From: Massilia putida | Lineage (GTDB): Bacteria; Pseudomonadota; Gammaproteobacteria; Burkholderiales; Burkholderiaceae_D | Direction of reading: 5' to 3' | Length of the DNA stretch: 64,000 bases | NCBI RefSeq assembly: GCF_001941825.1 | Contig: NZ_CP019038.1 | Location: 1-64,000, forward strand | Shown here: positions 25,861 through 35,318 of the stretch, in pieces | Layout of the letters: every line of letters starts with the position of its first letter | How positions within the stretch are numbered: the stretch's first letter is position 1 | Notes under the pieces: generated by a model | Seen by the model: the letters and a program-made list of their open reading frames with translations, nothing else | What the model was told of the DNA's origin: nothing | Database searches by the model: none | Program-made: the position numbers and the translations under genes

Positions 25861-26577
25861 TTATAATTTTTCGATCTGTCGATCGATCGCCTTGCGGGCA
25901 CGCTCGTTGCGCTCGCTATAGCGGTCCGTCAGATAGTCGCTACGACCACGCATCAGCAGCGTCATCTTGTAGAGTTCTTCCATCACGTCGACGACGCGGT
26001 CGTAGTAGGCTGAAGGCCGCATGCGGCCGGCGTCGTCGAATTCCTTGTAGGCCATCGGCACCGAGGACTGGTTCGGGATCGTGAACATGCGCATCCAGCG
26101 TCCAAGCAGGCGCAGCGTGTTTACCACGTTGAATGATTGCGAGCCGCCGCAGACCTGCATGACGGCCAGCGTGCGTCCTTGGCTAGGCCGGATCGCGCCC
26201 ATCTCCAACGGAATCCAGTCGATCTGGTTTTTCATCACCGCCGTGATCGCGCCATGGCGCTCGGGACTGCACCATACCTGGCCTTCGGACCATAGGCACA
26301 GTTCGCGCAGCTCGACCACCTTCGGGTGCGTCTCGGCCACGCTGCCGGCCATCGGCAGTTCCATTGGATCAAAGATTTTTACCTCGGCGCCGAAGTGCTC
26401 CAGGATGCGCGCCGCCTCCTCGGTAAGAAAGCGGCTGAAGGAGCGTTCGCGCAGCGAGCCGTACAGCATCAGGATGCGCGGCGGGTGGTTCAGATCGTCT
26501 ACCGGTTCGAGCTTCTCGATGGTCGGCTGGTCCAACAGCTCCGGCTTGATGTTTGGGAGATTCGGAATATTAGTCAT
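25861..26577 (-). CDS. arsH: ArsH, NADPH-dependent FMN reductase / organoarsenical oxidase
   Basis: 238 residues, starting in an ATGA overlap with the arsC stop. The flavodoxin-like fold shows [20 protein letters not shown] and the flavin-loop region [21 protein letters not shown], both typical of ArsH, as is [21 protein letters not shown]. ArsH oxidises trivalent methyl- and aromatic arsenicals to less toxic pentavalent forms. Last gene of the arsR-arsC-arsB-arsC-arsH run. Confidence 0.92.
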   Translation of the reverse strand: MTNIPNLPNIKPELLDQPTIEKLEPVDDLNHPPRILMLYGSLRERSFSRFLTEEAARILEHFGAEVKIFDPMELPMAGSVAETHPKVVELRELCLWSEGQVWCSPERHGAITAVMKNQIDWIPLEMGAIRPSQGRTLAVMQVCGGSQSFNVVNTLRLLGRWMRMFTIPNQSSVPMAYKEFDDAGRMRPSAYYDRVVDVMEELYKMTLLMRGRSDYLTDRYSERNERARKAIDRQIEKL

Positions 26578-26996
26578 TTAATTCGCTTTCCTTCTGCATC
26601 GACAACAGGTTCGCCGTCCTCTTTCGTAAAGGCGCCGCGCTGCGGTACAGGCAGGATATCCAGCACGACCTCGGACGGACGGCACAGCCGTACGCCGGCT
26701 GGCGTGACCACGAATGGGCGGTTGATCAGGATTGGGTGGGCAAGCATGGCGTCAATCAACTGCTCATCCGTGGTCGCTGGATTGTCCAGGCCCAGCTCGA
26801 GGTAAGGCGTGCCTTTCTCGCGCACTGCGCCGCGCACCGCCAAGCCAGAGCGCTGAATCAGATCGACCAGCGTGATGTGGTCCGGCGGTTGCTGCAGGTA
26901 TTCGATGACGGTGGGTTCGATACCGGCATTGCGGATCAGCCCAAGCGTATTGCGCGACGTGCCGCAATCGGGGTTGTGGTAGATCGTCACTTCCAT
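26574..26996 (-). CDS. arsC: ArsC, glutaredoxin-coupled arsenate reductase
   Basis: 140 residues, GAAAGGA before the [21 protein letters not shown] carries the catalytic Cys of the R773-type ArsC, and [17 protein letters not shown] has the arsenate-site Arg residues. It reduces arsenate to arsenite using glutathione and glutaredoxin; ArsB then exports arsenite. It sits between arsB and arsH, and is unrelated in fold to the three LMW-phosphatase-type ArsC proteins in this element. Confidence 0.92.
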   Translation of the reverse strand: MEVTIYHNPDCGTSRNTLGLIRNAGIEPTVIEYLQQPPDHITLVDLIQRSGLAVRGAVREKGTPYLELGLDNPATTDEQLIDAMLAHPILINRPFVVTPAGVRLCRPSEVVLDILPVPQRGAFTKEDGEPVVDAEGKRIK

Positions 26997-27009
26997 TTTG
27001 GGTCCTTTC

Positions 27010-28290
27010 TTAGCTCAGGCGTATAGCCAGCGCGCTTAGGGTTACCAGGAGAATCGGCAGCGTCAGCAGGATGCCGATACGGAAGTAGTAGCCCCAGGAG
27101 ATCTGGATGTTCTTGGCCGACAGCACATGCAGCCACAACAGGGTGGCAAGACTACCAATCGGCGTGATCTTCGGGCCGAGGTCGGCACCAATGATGTTCG
27201 CGTACACCATCGCTTCACGAACCACGCCTTGGGCCGTGGTGGCATCGATGGCAAGGGCGCCGACCAGCACGGTCGGCATGTTGTTCATGATGGAGGACAG
27301 GATGGCCGTGATAAACCCGGTTCCCAATGCTGCGCCCCAGATGCCGTGCTCGGCGCAGCGGTTGAGCAAGGCGGTCAGGTAATCGGTGAGGCCAGCGTTG
27401 CGCAGACCATAGACCACCAGGTACATACCCAACGAGAACACAACCACCTGCCACGGCGCCCCGCGCAGCACTTCGCGGGTCGAGATCCGGTGGCCGCGTG
27501 CCGCGACGGCGAGCAGAAGCACGGCGCCCACCGCGGCCACGGCGCTGATCGGGATGCCGACTTTGTCAAGTCCGAAGAAGCCGACGAGCAGCATCGCTAG
27601 CACCCACCAGCCGGTCACGAAGGTCGCACGGTCGTGGATCGCTTCCTCCGGGCGCTTGAGCTGGGCCAGATCATAGTCGGCGGGGATGTCCTTCTTGAAG
27701 AACCAGACCAGCGCAGCCAGGGTAGCGGCCACCGACACCAGATTCACCGGCACCATCACCGCGGCATAGCGTGCGAAGCCGATGTCGAAGTAATCGGCCG
27801 AGACGATGTTGACGAGGTTCGACACGACCAGCGGCAGGCTGGCGGTGTCGGCGATGAAGCCCGCCGCCATCACGAAGGCAAGCGTGGCTTTCGGCGAAAA
27901 CCGCAATGCGACCAGCATGGCGATGACGATGGGCGTTAGGATCAGTGCCGCGCCATCGTTGGCGAACAGCGCGGCCACGGCCGCACCAAGCAAGACGAGA
28001 AGCACAAACAGGCGTCGACCGTTGCCGCCACCCCAGCGCGCCACGTGCAATGCGGCCCATTCGAAGAAGCCAGCCTTGTCGAGAAGCAGGCTGATGATGA
28101 TCACGGCGACGAAGGCGCCGGTGGCGTTCCAAACGATGTGCCAGACAATCGGGATGTCGCTGACGTGGATGACGCCGGCCAGCAGGGCAACAATGGCGCC
28201 GGCTGATGCGCTCCAGCCGATGCCCAGCCCACGCGGCTGCCAGATGACAAAAGTAAGGGTGGCCAGGAAAATGAGAAATGCGGTAAGCAC
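27010..28290 (-). CDS. arsB: ArsB arsenite efflux permease
   Basis: 426 residues from a GTG (GAAGGA upstream), with about twelve membrane segments. [38 protein letters not shown] and [15 protein letters not shown] are characteristic of ArsB. It exports arsenite (and antimonite) by proton antiport and can be energised by ArsA, which is absent here. Follows an arsC gene by about 85 bp in the ars operon. Confidence 0.95.
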   Translation of the reverse strand: MLTAFLIFLATLTFVIWQPRGLGIGWSASAGAIVALLAGVIHVSDIPIVWHIVWNATGAFVAVIIISLLLDKAGFFEWAALHVARWGGGNGRRLFVLLVLLGAAVAALFANDGAALILTPIVIAMLVALRFSPKATLAFVMAAGFIADTASLPLVVSNLVNIVSADYFDIGFARYAAVMVPVNLVSVAATLAALVWFFKKDIPADYDLAQLKRPEEAIHDRATFVTGWWVLAMLLVGFFGLDKVGIPISAVAAVGAVLLLAVAARGHRISTREVLRGAPWQVVVFSLGMYLVVYGLRNAGLTDYLTALLNRCAEHGIWGAALGTGFITAILSSIMNNMPTVLVGALAIDATTAQGVVREAMVYANIIGADLGPKITPIGSLATLLWLHVLSAKNIQISWGYYFRIGILLTLPILLVTLSALAIRLS

Positions 28291-28376
28291 GAAAATCCTT
28301 CAGGCTGTCGTGGGCAGGGGCTCACGAAAAAGGCCGGGATCGTCGCCCCGGCCGTCGATGGTAATGTGGCGGTAGA

Positions 28377-28856
28377 TCAGGCTTCGATATGGCCGATGCG
28401 GTCGAGCTCGGTCTTGAGCTTCGCGCGGTCGCCTTTCAGCTCGTCCAGCGGCAAGGCCAGGAACGCCTCGATACGTGCGCGCAAGATCGCATAGGCCTTC
28501 TCGAAAGCGGCGCTGATCTCTTCCTCGGTGCCGACGACATGGCTCGGATCTTCCACACCCCAGTGCGTGCGCAGGACCGGGCCAAGATACGCCGGGCAGG
28601 TTTCGCCCGCGGCGCTCGCGCAGACAGTTACCACGATGTCCGGCGTCACCGGCAGCTTGTCCCAAGACTTGCTGTAATAGTCCTCGGTCGAGATGCCTTT
28701 GCTGGCCAGCAGGGCCAAGGCCCGTTCGTTAAGCTTACCGGTGGGCTGGCTGCCAGCACTGATCGCATGCCAGCCAGCCGGCGCCAAATGATTGAAAACT
28801 GCTTCACTAATGAGCGAACGGCAGGAATTGCCAGTGCAAAGGAAAAGGACGTTCAT
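28377..28856 (-). CDS. arsC: ArsC, LMW-phosphatase-type arsenate reductase (first of three)
   Basis: 159 residues, AAGGAG before the ATG. The P-loop CTGNSCRS (Cys10) and the redox pair in VTVCASAAGETCPAY match the thioredoxin/thiol-linked LMW-PTP ArsC family; DPSH carries the general acid Asp. It reduces arsenate. It lies directly after arsR, and before arsB, in the ars operon. Confidence 0.92.
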   Translation of the reverse strand: MNVLFLCTGNSCRSLISEAVFNHLAPAGWHAISAGSQPTGKLNERALALLASKGISTEDYYSKSWDKLPVTPDIVVTVCASAAGETCPAYLGPVLRTHWGVEDPSHVVGTEEEISAAFEKAYAILRARIEAFLALPLDELKGDRAKLKTELDRIGHIEA

Positions 28857-28941
28857 AGGTCTCCTTGGACAGTAACGTGCGGCGAAGCTGACAGCTTAAC
28901 CGCGAAGAAATAGGTGAGTAGAGTGACAGGCGCTTTAGGGC

Positions 28942-29286
28942 TTACGTTGAGAGCGCCTCAACTTCGCATGAATGGTCACACGCGGTCGTCTCGCAATGCT
29001 GGCCGCTGCAGCAGTTTTCAGTCAGGAAAGCCATCAGGGCGTTCATCGTGTTGAACTGCGCGGTATAGATGACGAACCTGCCCTCCTGGCGAGGTATGAC
29101 CAGTTCGGCGTGGGTCAGCTCCTTGAGGTGAAAAGATAGGGAGGATGGTGGGATCCCGAGCGTTTCAGCAATCTTGCTGGCCGGTACGCCGTTATCAGGC
29201 CCGGCTTGCACTAAAAGTCGAAACACTGCGAGGCGAGAATCCTGAGCAAGAGCTGCCAGGGCAGCGAGCGCATTTTTGGTTTCCAT
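28942..29286 (-). CDS. arsR: ArsR arsenite-responsive repressor, C-terminal Cys type
   Basis: 114 residues. A winged HTH (ASKIAETLGIPPSSLSFHLK) is followed by a C-terminal cysteine group, NCCSGQHCE (C92, C93, C98) with further C103 and C107. This resembles the Acidithiobacillus ferrooxidans ArsR, whose As(III) site is a vicinal Cys pair plus a third Cys near the C-terminus. It should repress the operon it heads (arsR-arsC-arsB-arsC-arsH). A TATAAT lies about 40 bp upstream of the ATG. Confidence 0.9.
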   Translation of the reverse strand: METKNALAALAALAQDSRLAVFRLLVQAGPDNGVPASKIAETLGIPPSSLSFHLKELTHAELVIPRQEGRFVIYTAQFNTMNALMAFLTENCCSGQHCETTACDHSCEVEALST

Positions 29287-29364
29287 TGTGTTTTAGCGAA
29301 AAAACAGCTTTTCATTGACGATGATTCCATTATAATCGAATCCTCGAAACACTGAAAGAAACCA

Positions 29365-29472
29365 TTGAAGTACCTCTACCTTCGTCGACGCACGGTGGAG
29401 AAGATAGCTGCGTATGTGTACCTGGTCGCATTTGTCATTTTAATCACGCTTTACGAACTGGGCCTGCTCTAG
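29365..29472 (+). CDS. Possible 35-residue membrane peptide with TTG start
   Basis: GAAAGAAACCA precedes a TTG at 29365, opening a frame MKYLYLRRRTVEKIAAYVYL..., then VAFVILITLYELGLL and two stop codons. One basic N-terminal segment is followed by one hydrophobic helix. It fills the arsR-pstS intergenic region, upstream of the Pho box. Evidence is limited to composition and a plausible start; it may be chance. Confidence 0.35.
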   Translation: MKYLYLRRRTVEKIAAYVYLVAFVILITLYELGLL

Positions 29473-29478
29473 TAGCTG

Positions 29479-29507
29479 CTGTCATCACCCCGTCATAAAT
29501 TTATAAT
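29479..29507 (+). promoter_or_regulatory. Pho box and -10 of the pst operon
   Basis: CTGTCAT (29479-29485), 4 bp, CCGTCAT (29490-29496): two 7-mers in the 11-bp periodic arrangement of PhoB boxes (consensus CTGTCAT-N4-CTGTCAT; one mismatch). A -10 TATAAT lies at 29502-29507. This predicts activation by a PhoB-type regulator under phosphate limitation. Confidence 0.75.
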
Positions 29508-29510
29508 AAA

Positions 29511-29544
29511 ATTCCATATTTCCACAACAATGGAAATATGGAAT
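29511..29544. promoter_or_regulatory. Perfect 14-bp inverted repeat in the pstS leader
   Basis: ATTCCATATTTCCA (29511-29524), 6-bp loop CAACAA, then its exact complement TGGAAATATGGAAT (29531-29544). It begins 4 bp after the -10 element and ends 20 bp before the pstS start. It could be an operator for an ArsR-type or other repressor, or a strong leader hairpin near the ribosome-binding site. Confidence 0.7.
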
Positions 29545-29564
29545 CTTTTCAAAAAGGGATGTTT

Positions 29565-30575
29565 ATGAAATCTACTTCACGGTTTGCACTCGCCATCGCA
29601 ACTTCCATTTTCGCACTGTGCGCGCATGCAGAGGAAATTACCGGGGCCGGCTCGACCTTCGTCTACCCCATCCTTTCCAAGTGGTCGGCAGACTACAGCG
29701 CGAAGACTGGCGTCAAGATCAATTACCAGTCGATCGGGTCGGGGGGCGGAATTGCCCAAATCAAGGCCGCCACAGTTGACTTCGGCGCATCCGACATGCC
29801 CATGAAGCCCGATGAGCTCGATAAGGTCGGACTGACGCAATTCCCAGTGATTATTGGTGGCGTCGTCCCAGTGGTAAACATGCCCGGCGTTGCGACCGAT
29901 CAACTAAAACTTACGGGTCCTGTCCTTGCCGACATCTTCTTGGGCAAGATCAAGCGCTGGAACGATCCCGCGATTTCGTCCCTCAATCCAGGCGTCAAGT
30001 TGCCTGACGCGATGATCACTGTCGTGCATCGTTCGGACGGCTCGGGGACCACGTTCAACTGGGTCAACTACCTATCCAAAGTCAGCCCCGAGTGGCAGAC
30101 CAAGGTTGGTGAAGGCACGTCCGTTCAGTGGCCGGCCGGCGTCGGCGGCAAGGGCAACGAGGGCGTCGCTGCTTACGTCAAGCAGATCAAGAATTCGATC
30201 GGCTACGTCGAGCTCGCTTACGCGATGCAAAACAAAATGACGACTACCCAGGTCAAGAACCGTGAAGGCAAATTCGTTTCACCGAGCCTGGAATCGTTCC
30301 AGGCTGCCGCAGCGAACGCTGAATGGGCCAAGGCCAAAGACTTCTATCTCGTGATCACTGACGCCCCGGGTCAAGCCTCGTGGCCCATCGCTGCGACCAC
30401 GTTTGTGATGATGTACAAGATCCCGAAAAACGCCAAACAGAGCAAGTCTGCGCTGGACTTCTTCAAGTGGTCCCTCGAGCAAGGTCAATCACAGGCAAAG
30501 CAACTTGACTACGTCGCACTTCCCGATTCCCTGGTCAAGCAGATCGAGGCTTCCTGGAAGGCGGAAATCAAATAA
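29565..30575 (+). CDS. pstS: PstS phosphate-binding protein
   Basis: 336 residues from the ATG at 29565 (AAGGGA 7 bp upstream; the open frame starts 9 codons earlier in the inverted repeat). Signal peptide ends at CAHA-EE. ITGAGSTFVYPILSKW, GSGGGIAQIKAATVDFGASD and VHRSDGSGTTFNW are the phosphate-site loops of PstS. In arsenic islands such PstS proteins may favour phosphate over arsenate. First gene of pstSCAB-phoU, under a Pho box. Confidence 0.93.
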   Translation: MKSTSRFALAIATSIFALCAHAEEITGAGSTFVYPILSKWSADYSAKTGVKINYQSIGSGGGIAQIKAATVDFGASDMPMKPDELDKVGLTQFPVIIGGVVPVVNMPGVATDQLKLTGPVLADIFLGKIKRWNDPAISSLNPGVKLPDAMITVVHRSDGSGTTFNWVNYLSKVSPEWQTKVGEGTSVQWPAGVGGKGNEGVAAYVKQIKNSIGYVELAYAMQNKMTTTQVKNREGKFVSPSLESFQAAAANAEWAKAKDFYLVITDAPGQASWPIAATTFVMMYKIPKNAKQSKSALDFFKWSLEQGQSQAKQLDYVALPDSLVKQIEASWKAEIK

Positions 30576-30631
30576 TCACCGGATCGACGCCGCAGCTTGA
30601 TTCGCGGCGTCATATTGGAATCGCGATCAAC

Positions 30632-31618
30632 ATGAACACCTCTGTCACTAACGCGACAACGGCAGCCGCGCCCACGCAAGAAGCAGTCAAGGACGATGCG
30701 CGAGGCGACCGCATCTTCGGCTGGGCAGTCACCTTCGCAGCCGCTTTCGTCATGTTGCTGCTCTTGGCTGTCGCAGCCGCGATGGCTTGGGGCGGCCACC
30801 TCGCATTCCAGACATTTGGCTTGCGATTCCTGGTCAATGGCGAATGGGACGCGGTAGGCAAACAATTCGGCGCCATGGTGCCAATCATGGGCACGTTGAT
30901 AAGCTCGGCAATCGCAATGTTGATCGCGGTTCCAGTCAGCTTCGGCATCGCTTTTTACCTGACCGAGATTGCGCCGACCTGGCTACGTGGGCCGGTCTCG
31001 ACTGCAGTGGAACTCCTTGCAGGCATCCCATCCATTATCTATGGGATGTGGGGCCTGTTCGTGTTCGTGCCTTTCATGAGCGAGCACGTCCTGCCATGGC
31101 TGAACGACAAAGTCGGCTCTCTACCGGTCGTAGGTCCTCTGTTCGAGGGGCCGCCGCTGGGAATCGGCATGCTCACAGCCGGCATTGTGCTTGCCATTAT
31201 GGTCATCCCCTTCATCTCGTCAATTATGCGCGATGTTTTCCGCACTGTGCCGTCAAGCTTGAAGGAGTCGTCATATGCGCTTGGCGCGACGACTTGGGAA
31301 GTGGTCTGGCACGTCGTGTTGCCTTATTGCCGATCAGCTGTCGTCGGCGGCATCTTCCTGGGTCTCGGCCGTGCCCTTGGCGAAACCATGGCAGTAACCT
31401 TCGTCCTTGGCAATTCGCACCAGTTGTCCTGGTCTCTGCTTATGCCGGGTAACTCGATCGCCGCCACGATTGCCAACGAATTTACTGAAGCGGATTCCGA
31501 CATTTACCTCTCTTCTTTGATCGCGCTTGGTCTCATCCTCTTCGTGGTGACATTCATTGTGTTGGCTGTCGCTCGGCTAATGCTCGCCAATCTGCGCCGT
31601 AAGGAGGGAGCAGCATGA
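30632..31618 (+). CDS. pstC: PstC phosphate ABC transporter permease
   Basis: 328 residues, six membrane segments after a cytoplasmic N-terminus of about 30 residues. ELLAGIPSIIYGMWGLFVF and SSYALGATTWEVVWHVVLPY (EAA loop) are conserved in PstC, and LGRALGETMAVTFVLGN in the Pst/Cys permease family. Its stop overlaps the pstA start. Confidence 0.93.
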   Translation: MNTSVTNATTAAAPTQEAVKDDARGDRIFGWAVTFAAAFVMLLLLAVAAAMAWGGHLAFQTFGLRFLVNGEWDAVGKQFGAMVPIMGTLISSAIAMLIAVPVSFGIAFYLTEIAPTWLRGPVSTAVELLAGIPSIIYGMWGLFVFVPFMSEHVLPWLNDKVGSLPVVGPLFEGPPLGIGMLTAGIVLAIMVIPFISSIMRDVFRTVPSSLKESSYALGATTWEVVWHVVLPYCRSAVVGGIFLGLGRALGETMAVTFVLGNSHQLSWSLLMPGNSIAATIANEFTEADSDIYLSSLIALGLILFVVTFIVLAVARLMLANLRRKEGAA

Positions 31619-32475
31619 GTTTCCAAGTGATCCGTTACCGCCGCCGCACGGCTATCGACTTCGTGGCGAAAGTGCTCGGCACTGCCGCGACACTGTTTGG
31701 CTTGTTCTGGCTGGTCTGGATTCTGTTTACCACCGTGCGCTTCGGCATTTCTGCGCTGCGGCCGGAAATCTTTTACGAGATGACGCCCCCGCCCGGCGCC
31801 GACGGCGGCTTGGCCAACGCCTTCTTCGGCAGTTTGGTCATGAGCGGCATCGCCTTAATGATCGGCGCACCGATTGGTGTCGCAGCCGGTACATACCTTG
31901 CGGAGTACGCGCGTTCGAAGACCTGGCGCGAATCCATCCGGTTTGTGAACGATATATTGCTGTCGGCGCCGTCGATTGTACTCGGCCTCTTCATCTACGA
32001 GTTGGTGGTTCGGCAGCAGGGCCATTTTTCTGGCTGGGCTGGCGCACTGACCCTGGCCCTGATCGTCTTGCCGGTCGTGGTGCGCACGACCGACGAGATG
32101 CTCCGCCTGGTACCGCATGCGATGCGCGAAGCGGCCCTCGCACTCGGCATACCGCAATGGAAAGTCACTCTCCAGATCCTGTACCGCGCGGCACTTCCTG
32201 GTATCACGACCGGGATTTTGTTGGCACTGGCAAGGATCTCGGGCGAGACCGCACCTTTACTTTTCACGGCGCTGAACAATCAATATTGGACGAACAGCCT
32301 GAATTCGCCAACGGCCAGCGTGCCAGTCGTCATTTTTCAGTACGCAATGAGCCCATATGACGCTTGGCATTCCTTGGCCTGGGCAGGAGCGTTCGTCGTC
32401 ACCATCTTCGTCCTGCTGTTGAGCATCGGATCGCGCTACATCTTGAAGAAGGCGCAAGGAGGTCAACATGGGTGA
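31615..32475 (+). CDS. pstA: PstA phosphate ABC transporter permease
   Basis: 286 residues, starting in an ATGA overlap with pstC. Six membrane segments; [38 protein letters not shown] and [20 protein letters not shown] are typical of PstA, as is [17 protein letters not shown]. It forms the phosphate channel with PstC. The end overlaps the pstB start by 8 bp. Confidence 0.93.
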   Translation: MSFQVIRYRRRTAIDFVAKVLGTAATLFGLFWLVWILFTTVRFGISALRPEIFYEMTPPPGADGGLANAFFGSLVMSGIALMIGAPIGVAAGTYLAEYARSKTWRESIRFVNDILLSAPSIVLGLFIYELVVRQQGHFSGWAGALTLALIVLPVVVRTTDEMLRLVPHAMREAALALGIPQWKVTLQILYRAALPGITTGILLALARISGETAPLLFTALNNQYWTNSLNSPTASVPVVIFQYAMSPYDAWHSLAWAGAFVVTIFVLLLSIGSRYILKKAQGGQHG

Positions 32476-33292
32476 GCCCGGCAATGTCACGCAGTTCGCA
32501 ATCGCAGCAACGAAGAAGGATCGGCAAAAACACATGACATCGACCAAGATCGCGGTGAAAAGCCTGAATTTCTACTACGGCACCAGCCACTCGTTGAAGG
32601 ACGTGACATTGAGTTTCCCGCAGATGAACGTGACCGCTATTATCGGCCCTTCCGGCTGCGGAAAATCCACGCTGCTACGCGTCCTGAATCGGATGTACGC
32701 GACCTACCCCGGTCAGCGGGCGACGGGCGAAGTCATCCTTGATGGTGAAAATGTCCTGGATAAAAGCTATTCACTCAACCGATTGCGCAAAAAGGTCGGG
32801 ATGGTTTTCCAGAAGCCGGTACCCTTTCCGATGTCGATCTACGAAAACATCGCTTATGGCCTGCGACACCACGAAGCGCTCAGCAAGTCGGAGCTCGATT
32901 TCAGGGTAGAGGAGGCACTTCGCGGCGCGGCATTATGGGATGAAGTCAAGGACAAGCTGAAGTCGAGCGGTCTTTCCCTATCCGGCGGCCAGCAGCAGCG
33001 CCTGTGTATTGCCCGCTCTCTGGCTGTGCGGCCTGAGGTGCTGCTGCTCGACGAACCGACTTCCGCGCTCGACCCGATTTCGACCGGCAAGATCGAGGAA
33101 CTCATCGCGCAATTACGTGACCAGTACACGATCGTGATCGTCACCCACAACATGCAACAGGCGGCTCGCTGCTCGGACTTCACTGCCTACATGTATCTTG
33201 GCGAACTGATCGAGTTCGGCGAGACGGACGATCTCTTCATGCATCCAGTCAAACGGGAAACCCAGGACTATATCACCGGCCGTTTCGGTTGA
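32468..33292 (+). CDS. pstB: PstB phosphate ABC transporter ATPase
   Basis: 274 residues from the ATG at 32468, which has a perfect AAGGAGG site inside the end of pstA. The N-terminus is about 20 residues longer than usual before [20 protein letters not shown]. Walker [10 protein letters not shown], signature LSGGQQQRL and Walker [14 protein letters not shown] are present. It drives phosphate import. phoU follows after 27 bp. Confidence 0.95.
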   Translation: MGEPGNVTQFAIAATKKDRQKHMTSTKIAVKSLNFYYGTSHSLKDVTLSFPQMNVTAIIGPSGCGKSTLLRVLNRMYATYPGQRATGEVILDGENVLDKSYSLNRLRKKVGMVFQKPVPFPMSIYENIAYGLRHHEALSKSELDFRVEEALRGAALWDEVKDKLKSSGLSLSGGQQQRLCIARSLAVRPEVLLLDEPTSALDPISTGKIEELIAQLRDQYTIVIVTHNMQQAARCSDFTAYMYLGELIEFGETDDLFMHPVKRETQDYITGRFG

Positions 33293-33319
33293 TGCTTGAT
33301 ACCTGACGGAGAACGTAAT

Positions 33320-34024
33320 ATGCAAGGTGAGCACTCCTCCAAGCAATATGATGCAGAGCTGGAGTCGATTCGCTCGGACGTCTTGATGATGGGTGGCATC
33401 GTCGAAGCCCAGCTCAGCGACGCGATGTGCAGCTTCAGGACAGGCAATCTGGTTCTGGCCGACGCGGTCATTCAGGCCGACTCAAACGTCAATCGCCTGG
33501 AAGTCCTGCTTGACGACGCCTGTAGCCACCTGATCGTCAAGCGTCAGCCGGCCGCGAACGACCTGCGCGCCGTGATCGGAACGGTCAAACTCATCACCGA
33601 CCTGGAACGCATTGGCGATGAGGCAAGCAAAATTGCGCGGACAGCACAGCGTCTTCATCGGGACGCACACCGCGGCAGCTTCGATTACTATGCCCATATC
33701 CGTACACTGGGCGAAGGCGCCGCCAGAATGGTGAATCGCGCTCTGGACGCGTTCGCGCGTTTGGACCAGGAGCAGGCTCGAACGATCATCACAGATGATG
33801 AAGCTGTCAATTTCGAGTTCCGGACGGTCGCGCGCACTACGATCACATACATGATGGAGGATCCACGACTGATTTCCGGCGCGCTGGACGTCCTTTGGGT
33901 CGCCAAAGCGCTAGAGCGCATTGCGGACCATGCCAAGGGCATCGCCGAATACGTCGTGTATATCGTCGAAGGGAAGGATATTCGTCATATCGGCGGCACC
34001 CATGCAGAGCGAATCCAATCTTGA
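33320..34024 (+). CDS. phoU: PhoU, phosphate signalling and transport regulator
   Basis: 234 residues from the ATG at 33320 (ACGGAG upstream). Two PhoU three-helix repeats are seen, each with the metal-binding signature: TDLERIGDEASKIARTAQRL and KALERIADHAKGIAEYVVYI. PhoU links Pst activity to PhoR/PhoB signalling. No phoR is present; instead an unusual PhoB-like gene overlaps its 3' end by 23 bp. Confidence 0.93.
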   Translation: MQGEHSSKQYDAELESIRSDVLMMGGIVEAQLSDAMCSFRTGNLVLADAVIQADSNVNRLEVLLDDACSHLIVKRQPAANDLRAVIGTVKLITDLERIGDEASKIARTAQRLHRDAHRGSFDYYAHIRTLGEGAARMVNRALDAFARLDQEQARTIITDDEAVNFEFRTVARTTITYMMEDPRLISGALDVLWVAKALERIADHAKGIAEYVVYIVEGKDIRHIGGTHAERIQS

Positions 34025-34730
34025 CGCGACCCGAGCCATACCAACGGTACTTGTCCTGGGTACCGACCTGCATTTCCCTAGACAGCTGACCTCGTCTTTC
34101 GCAGCGGCCGGACTGGAACCCATTGAGGCACGCTCGGTCGTGGAATGCCGCGGGCATGCATTGCGGTTTAACCCAACTGTCATCCTGCTGGCAGGCTCGG
34201 CGGCGGATCCATGCTGTCTCGGTTTCCTGTCATCGGTACGAAGTGATAGCGCTTTGCGCGAGCTTCCTGTCGCGATTGTATGTCATCGATGTCCGCAACC
34301 GCTGCGACTGGCTGCGCTTGAGCGCGGCGCGGACCTATGTCTTGCCGATACGACCTCTGATAGGGAAATGACAGCGTGGGTAAACGCGCTACTGCGAGCG
34401 CCGTCGCTAACTCAATCCAATGCAGAGAAGATCGTACGGGGTCGGTTATCGCTGGACCCTATTAACTACATCACGATGTTCGATCAACGCGTCCTGAAAA
34501 TTGGCCGGGCTGAGTTCAAGCTCCTCCTGTTCTTCGTGGAGCACCCGAATAAACCGTTTAGCCGAGAACAATTGCTCAAGTCAGTATGGGGACAGCAAGT
34601 TGCAATTGATGAGCGTACCGTCGACGTAAGCATCATGCGTCTTCGAAAAGCTTTTACAGGAGTACCAAACGGACTCCGAACCATACGCGGCATCGGCTAC
34701 CAGTTCGAACCCGAAGAGCTACAGGCTTGA
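34002..34730 (+). CDS. PhoB-like winged-helix regulator with degenerate, Cys-rich receiver domain
   Basis: 242 residues from the ATG at 34002. The C-terminal half is an OmpR/PhoB DNA-binding domain (LKIGRAEFKLLLFFVEHPNK, SREQLLKSVWG, VDVSIMRLRKAF, TIRGIGYQFEP). The N-terminal half aligns with a receiver, but the phosphoacceptor position is Ala64 (VILLAGSA in place of LILLDWML), the acidic pair is lost (VLVLGTD), the switch Thr is Cys94 and the Lys is missing. It has six cysteines: C49, C71, C72, C94, C97 and C113. Phosphorylation by PhoR seems impossible. A thiol/arsenite-controlled regulator of the Pho box is my inference. Confidence 0.8.
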   Translation: MQSESNLDATRAIPTVLVLGTDLHFPRQLTSSFAAAGLEPIEARSVVECRGHALRFNPTVILLAGSAADPCCLGFLSSVRSDSALRELPVAIVCHRCPQPLRLAALERGADLCLADTTSDREMTAWVNALLRAPSLTQSNAEKIVRGRLSLDPINYITMFDQRVLKIGRAEFKLLLFFVEHPNKPFSREQLLKSVWGQQVAIDERTVDVSIMRLRKAFTGVPNGLRTIRGIGYQFEPEELQA

Positions 34731-34796
34731 TAGTCTAAGTCCGCAGCCGATTGCAAGGTCGGCATACCAGTCGGAAGAGCCGCTTAAGAAGCACCT

Positions 34797-35306
34797 TTAT
34801 AGCTTCATTGTAGCGATCGCTCTAACCGCTTCGGTCCTGGCCTCCCAGTCGTCCATCCAATCCAACGGGAGCATGACGAGCTGCTCGACACGCTTGCGGA
34901 TCTGCAGGAAGGTCCGGGAAAAGGCGGCGCGCTTCTCATCGTCCGTTCCTTTCACCTGGACTGGATCGGCATATCCCCAATGTGCGGTTGTCGGATGACC
35001 AGGCCAATGCGGGCAAGCTTCTCCTGCCGCGTTGTCACATACCGTGATGATGAAATCCATCTGGGGCGCCTTAGGTAACGAAAATTCGAACCAGCTCTTG
35101 CTGTTCATCTGCTCGGTCGGAAACCTTGGATCAAACTGCTTGATCTGCTCGATCGCGAAGGGGTTGACGGTTCCCGTGTGGTGGCTGCCGGCCGAATATC
35201 CTTTGAAACGTCCTCTGCTCAGAATGGTGACCAGCGCTTCGGACATGATGCTGCGAGCGGAGTTACCGGTGCAAAGGAAGAGGACGTTGTAGGGCTTCTT
35301 TGTCAT
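34797..35306 (-). CDS. arsC: ArsC, LMW-phosphatase-type arsenate reductase (second of three)
   Basis: 169 residues. P-loop CTGNSARS and the redox cysteines in TVCDNAAGEACPHWPGHP mark the LMW-PTP ArsC family; YADPVQ carries the general acid. It lies 12 bp downstream of the third copy, convergent with the PhoB-like gene. It is closer to the third copy than to the one at 28377, with the shared insertion HWPGHP. Confidence 0.9.
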   Translation of the reverse strand: MTKKPYNVLFLCTGNSARSIMSEALVTILSRGRFKGYSAGSHHTGTVNPFAIEQIKQFDPRFPTEQMNSKSWFEFSLPKAPQMDFIITVCDNAAGEACPHWPGHPTTAHWGYADPVQVKGTDDEKRAAFSRTFLQIRKRVEQLVMLPLDWMDDWEARTEAVRAIATMKL

Positions 35307-35318
35307 CCGTCATCCACA

